Shown piece after piece: positions 61,064 to 64,000 of a stretch of 64,000 nt of DNA. The position numbers and the translations under genes are program-made. Source of the DNA: Paenibacillus turpanensis (GTDB lineage Bacteria; Bacillota; Bacilli; Paenibacillales; YIM-B00363); the NCBI RefSeq assembly GCF_011421635.1, contig NZ_WTLI01000008.1, positions 151,347 through 215,346 of the forward strand, written 5' to 3'. Within the stretch, counting starts at the first letter, position 1, and every line of letters begins with the position of its first letter. The notes under the pieces are model-generated. The model was not told where the DNA came from, ran no database searches, and saw only the letters and a program-made list of their open reading frames with translations.

Positions 61064-62650
61064 ATGATTCCGATAGACCGTACATCAATCACTCTTTTAG
61101 AAACAAGCGACTTACATGGAAATATATTGCCCAAATCTTATGCAAATCATGAGCAGCTAGAGCTGGGGATGGCGAAAGTGTACACATTAGTGGAGAAAGA
61201 ACGGCAAGAAGTGCCCTTTACCCTTGTTATTGATAATGGAGATCTGCTGCAGGGAACCCCGCTCGTATACCATCATGCCCGCGTGAACTCTGCTCCGCCG
61301 AATCCGATGGTGCTGGCCGCAAATGCAATGGGGTATCATGCAGCGGTAATCGGCAATCACGAGTTTAATTACGGAATGGAATATTTCTTAAAGGCGGTAA
61401 ACGAAAGTCAATTTCCGTGGCTCAGCGCGAATTTGCTTAATGAAGCGGGAGAGCCGATGTTTGGACCGCCATATAAGGTGTTTGAAACGGAAGCCGGAGT
61501 AAAGATCGGCTTGCTTGGTTTGACCACCTCCTATATCCCCAATTGGGAAAACCCTAATCATATTCAAGGGGTTGTGTTTGCCGACCCGGTGGAGACTGCA
61601 AAGCGGTGGATTCCGGTGCTTCGCGAGCAGGAAGGTGTAGACGTTGTCATCGTTTCGTATCACGGCGGATTTGAAAGAGATTTAGATACCGGTGAAGCGA
61701 CGGAGCCATTGACCGGTGAAAACCAAGGCTACGAGTTGTGTAATGCGGTAGAAGGCGTGGATGTACTGCTGACAGGTCACCAGCACCGAATGATTTCTCA
61801 GGTGCTTCCAAACGGAGTGGCAGTGGTGCAGCCGGGACATGCCGGACGTGCGCTGGGCAAAGTGAAGCTTGAGCTGGAGAAGCACAGCGAGGAAGGCTGG
61901 AAAATCGTAAGCAAGCATACGGAGCTGCTGTCGGTTGAAGGGGTTCAAGAGCACGAGGAGCTCGTTCGGTTGAGCGAAAGCTATGAAACAGAGACGCAGC
62001 AGTGGCTGGATCAGCCGATGGGCCGAATCAAAGGAGATATGACAGTTCGCGATGCGAAGCAGGTTCGACTCAAGGACAACCCGCTCATTGAATTTATTAA
62101 TCGTGTGCAAATGGAAATATCGGGAGCTGAAATTTCCAACACCGCATTGTTTGATAATACGTCGCCGGGCTTTCCTCCTGAAGTAACGATGCGCCATATC
62201 GTATCGAATTATATTTATCCGAACACGCTTAAGGTGGTTCGCGTCAGCGGACGAGACGTACTGGAGGCGCTGGAGCAGACGGCGGAATACTTTATGGTCG
62301 ATGCGAATGGACAGATTGAAGTGAATCCAAAGTTTGTGGAGCCGAAGCCGCAGCATTATAACTATGACATGTGGGAAGGCATTGAATACCGCCTGAATGT
62401 GGCAAAGCCGGCAGGCCAGCGGGTCGAGTTTGCGAGATTTCAAGGGAAAGATCTGGATCCGGACAGTACTTATGATGTCGTCATGAACAATTACCGCGCA
62501 GGCGGGGGCGGAAATTATTTAATGTTTCACGGCAAGCCGGTAGTGAAGGATATTCCGACGGATGTGTCGGAGCTGATCGCCAATTACATTTTCGAGCGCG
62601 GCACGATTGAAGCGGATTGTGACGGAAACTGGGAGGTTGTCGCAGAGTAA
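61064..62650 (+). CDS. Cytoplasmic 5'-nucleotidase/2',3'-cyclic phosphodiesterase family enzyme
   Basis: 528-residue metallophosphatase of the UshA/CpdB/YunD group. The N-terminal domain has the di-metal motifs TSDLHGN, DNGDLLQG, IGNHEFNYG, SYHGGFE and TGHQH; the C-terminal 5-nucleotidase domain (about 330-525) carries NTALFDNTSPGF and NYRAGGGGNYLMF for nucleobase stacking. There is no signal peptide, so it should act in the cytoplasm like YunD, unlike secreted UshA. The ATG follows GGAGGACTG by 2-3 bases. It hydrolyses nucleotides or 2',3'-cyclic nucleotides, the exact substrate being unknown. It precedes the PxpBC gene by 24 bases and may share its transcript. Confidence 0.92.
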   Translation: MIPIDRTSITLLETSDLHGNILPKSYANHEQLELGMAKVYTLVEKERQEVPFTLVIDNGDLLQGTPLVYHHARVNSAPPNPMVLAANAMGYHAAVIGNHEFNYGMEYFLKAVNESQFPWLSANLLNEAGEPMFGPPYKVFETEAGVKIGLLGLTTSYIPNWENPNHIQGVVFADPVETAKRWIPVLREQEGVDVVIVSYHGGFERDLDTGEATEPLTGENQGYELCNAVEGVDVLLTGHQHRMISQVLPNGVAVVQPGHAGRALGKVKLELEKHSEEGWKIVSKHTELLSVEGVQEHEELVRLSESYETETQQWLDQPMGRIKGDMTVRDAKQVRLKDNPLIEFINRVQMEISGAEISNTALFDNTSPGFPPEVTMRHIVSNYIYPNTLKVVRVSGRDVLEALEQTAEYFMVDANGQIEVNPKFVEPKPQHYNYDMWEGIEYRLNVAKPAGQRVEFARFQGKDLDPDSTYDVVMNNYRAGGGGNYLMFHGKPVVKDIPTDVSELIANYIFERGTIEADCDGNWEVVAE

Positions 62651-62674
62651 TCCGAGGGAAGGAGCTGGGCGGCG

Positions 62675-64000
62675 ATGGAGATCTATGCATCCGGGGACCG
62701 CGCGCTGACGCTTCGGTTCGGAGAGGCGCCGACAGATGAAGTGAGGGCCTCGCTTCGGGCGGTAATGCAACAGCTCATGGATAAGCCGTTAGCAGCAGTG
62801 CAAGAAGTGGTACCGGCTTATACGACGCTGACGCTTCTGCTAGATCGGGTAGTTGATGACGAGATAGCGGAGACTGTTCGAAGATATGTGGAAAAGGTGA
62901 TCCTGCCACGTGATGGAACCGAGCCGGAGGATGTCAACAGCTGCTCAGCGGAAACGGATGAGGAGCAGCGTGCTGAACGTGACTGGAGCGTGTCGATTCC
63001 TGTGATTTATGGGGGAGAGCATGGACCGGATCTGCAAGAGGCAGCAAGCCGCTGCGGGCTTTCGGAAGATGAGGTGATCCGGCTTCACAGCTCCCGGAGC
63101 TACGAGGTTTGCATGCTTGGCTTTGCGGCGGGCTTTCCTTATTTGCTCGGGCTGCCTCCCGAGCTGGCCGTGCCGCGCAGAGGAACGCCGCGAACGAAGG
63201 TTCCGGCAGGCTCTGTTGCGATCGGCGGAGTACAAACGGGCATTTATCCGTCGGAGCTTCCGGGAGGCTGGAGCATTATCGGGCGGACGCCATTGAAGCT
63301 GTTCGACGCGTACCGTGAGCCGCAGGCGCTGCTGCGAGCGGGCGATCGGGTACGTTTTGTCCCGGTAACGGCAGATGAAGCGTCTGCATGGGCACAAGCC
63401 GGCGTCGCTGGCGGAGCTCCGGCAGACGGCGAGGCCATGCGGCTCGATGCCGCAGGGGAACAGAGCAGCGCGGCAGTGTGCGAGGGTGAAACGAGTGCGC
63501 CGGCTGAAGGTGCTCGCTTAAAGCGGGGAGGGTCCCTTGGCGGCGATGCAGCGGCGGGGGCCTTGCTCGTCGAGCGGGCGGGTCCGCTCGCGAGCGTCCA
63601 GGCCGCTCCGCGCATCGCGGGCCGCGCCTTGGGCGTGGCGCCCGGCGGCGCCGCGGACCCGCTCAGCCTGCGGATTGCCAACGTACTCGTCGGCAATCCG
63701 CAGGACGCGGCCGCGCTCGAGCTGACGCTCGGCGGCGCGGCCCTCATTTGCGAGCGCGATACGCTGCTCGCGGTTTGCGGCGCCGACGCGGCGCCGCAGC
63801 TGGACGGCCGCCCGCTGCCGATGTGGCGGCCCGTCCTAGCCAGGGCCGGAAGCCGCATCGGCTTCCGGGCCCCGCTGCGCGGCTGCCGCGTCTACGTCGC
63901 GGTCGCCGGCGGCATCGATATGCCGCCGTGGCTCGGCAGCCGCGCGACGGACCTGCGCGTCGGCGCAGGCGGCTACCGCGGGCGCGCGCTCCGCGCCGGC
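62675..64000 (+). CDS. Fused 5-oxoprolinase subunits PxpB-PxpC (KipI-KipA), partial
   Basis: 442 codons, open to the right edge. Residues 1-235 are PxpB/KipI-like (YEVCMLGFAAGFPYLLGLPPE, TPRTKVPAGSVAIGG, QTGIYPSELPGGW and IGRTPL). A variable Ala/Glu/Gly-rich linker of about 45 residues leads into a PxpC/KipA-like biotin-carboxylase-type carboxyltransferase fold from about residue 285 (GGAADPLSLRIANVLVGNP, LELTLGG and VAVAGGIDMPPWLGSR). With PxpA this pair cleaves 5-oxoproline to glutamate using ATP; in B. subtilis KipI also inhibits the sporulation kinase KinA. The subunits are usually separate genes. GC content rises sharply from ~63540. The ATG follows AAGGAG. Confidence 0.9.
   Translation, partial: MEIYASGDRALTLRFGEAPTDEVRASLRAVMQQLMDKPLAAVQEVVPAYTTLTLLLDRVVDDEIAETVRRYVEKVILPRDGTEPEDVNSCSAETDEEQRAERDWSVSIPVIYGGEHGPDLQEAASRCGLSEDEVIRLHSSRSYEVCMLGFAAGFPYLLGLPPELAVPRRGTPRTKVPAGSVAIGGVQTGIYPSELPGGWSIIGRTPLKLFDAYREPQALLRAGDRVRFVPVTADEASAWAQAGVAGGAPADGEAMRLDAAGEQSSAAVCEGETSAPAEGARLKRGGSLGGDAAAGALLVERAGPLASVQAAPRIAGRALGVAPGGAADPLSLRIANVLVGNPQDAAALELTLGGAALICERDTLLAVCGADAAPQLDGRPLPMWRPVLARAGSRIGFRAPLRGCRVYVAVAGGIDMPPWLGSRATDLRVGAGGYRGRALRAG

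Noticed and set aside
1..64000. CRISPR array, tRNA/rRNA genes, insertion sequences, prophage
   Set aside because: No regular spacer repeats, no tRNA-like TTC(A/G)A arms with acceptor stems, no transposase or phage structural motifs were found on either strand.

Overview
The window looks like chromosomal DNA from an endospore-forming, low-to-mid-GC Gram-positive of the Paenibacillaceae (Paenibacillus or a close relative). Evidence: a GerA/GerB/GerC-type germinant receptor operon with a YtvI-like sporulation membrane protein; two very large secreted proteins with three C-terminal SLH anchoring domains; plant cell-wall enzymes (a pectin methylesterase/pectate lyase fusion and a GH10 xylanase); strong AGGAGG-type ribosome sites with frequent GTG and TTG starts; lipoprotein signals and U-tract terminators throughout. 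No tRNA, rRNA, CRISPR array, insertion sequence or prophage was seen.

Layout. 1-2.9 kb: a partial BCCT osmolyte transporter, three small Bacillales proteins (UPF0316, YjzC, DUF1292) and a TetR regulator. 3-8 kb: an iron-siderophore uptake locus, with an AraC/siderophore-binding regulator divergent from two FecCD permeases and a binding lipoprotein, two Fur boxes between them and no ATPase gene. 8-9.7 kb: a metallo-beta-lactamase-fold remnant, a cupin and a DUF421 membrane protein. 9.8-16.2 kb: a LytS/LytR-type two-component system followed by acetyl-CoA synthetase, a DUF485 protein and an acetate symporter, with a CRE-like site over the acsA promoter. 16.3-17.1 kb: a ZTP (pfl) riboswitch with terminator ahead of a TRIC/UPF0126 membrane protein.

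17.1-21.3 kb: a structured leader, a membrane GGDEF-EAL protein and, overlapping it, an orphan solute-binding lipoprotein. 21.4-28.1 kb: the giant pectinolytic SLH protein. 28.3-35.4 kb: a phosphoesterase, a GH10 xylanase, a 7TMR-DISM histidine kinase and an amidase. 35.7-43 kb: a MoxR-DUF58-DUF4129 operon, a FetAB-type ABC pair, a small unknown gene and an ABC exporter. 43.3-47.6 kb: an SLH protein with a propeller-like region and five ~100-residue repeats. 47.8-50.6 kb: a second solute-binding lipoprotein paired with a diguanylate cyclase. 50.8-56 kb: the germination operon and a YtvI-like protein. 56.2-62.7 kb: a Crp-family regulator, phnCEE with phnD on the opposite strand, and a 5'-nucleotidase-family enzyme. 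62.7 kb to the edge: a fused PxpB-PxpC 5-oxoprolinase protein that becomes very GC-rich.

The most interesting theme is that two unrelated orphan substrate-binding lipoproteins are each directly coupled to a membrane c-di-GMP enzyme with no ABC transporter genes. This resembles the NspS-MbaA sensing principle and suggests extracellular ligands feeding c-di-GMP signalling, here beside surface-anchored polysaccharide-degrading proteins. Other points are three genes whose ribosome sites point to non-canonical start codons (ATC, CTG, ATT), two unidentified structured leaders, and a Gln/Asn-rich tail on the GerB-type permease. All functional statements rest on reading motifs by eye; no database search was run.
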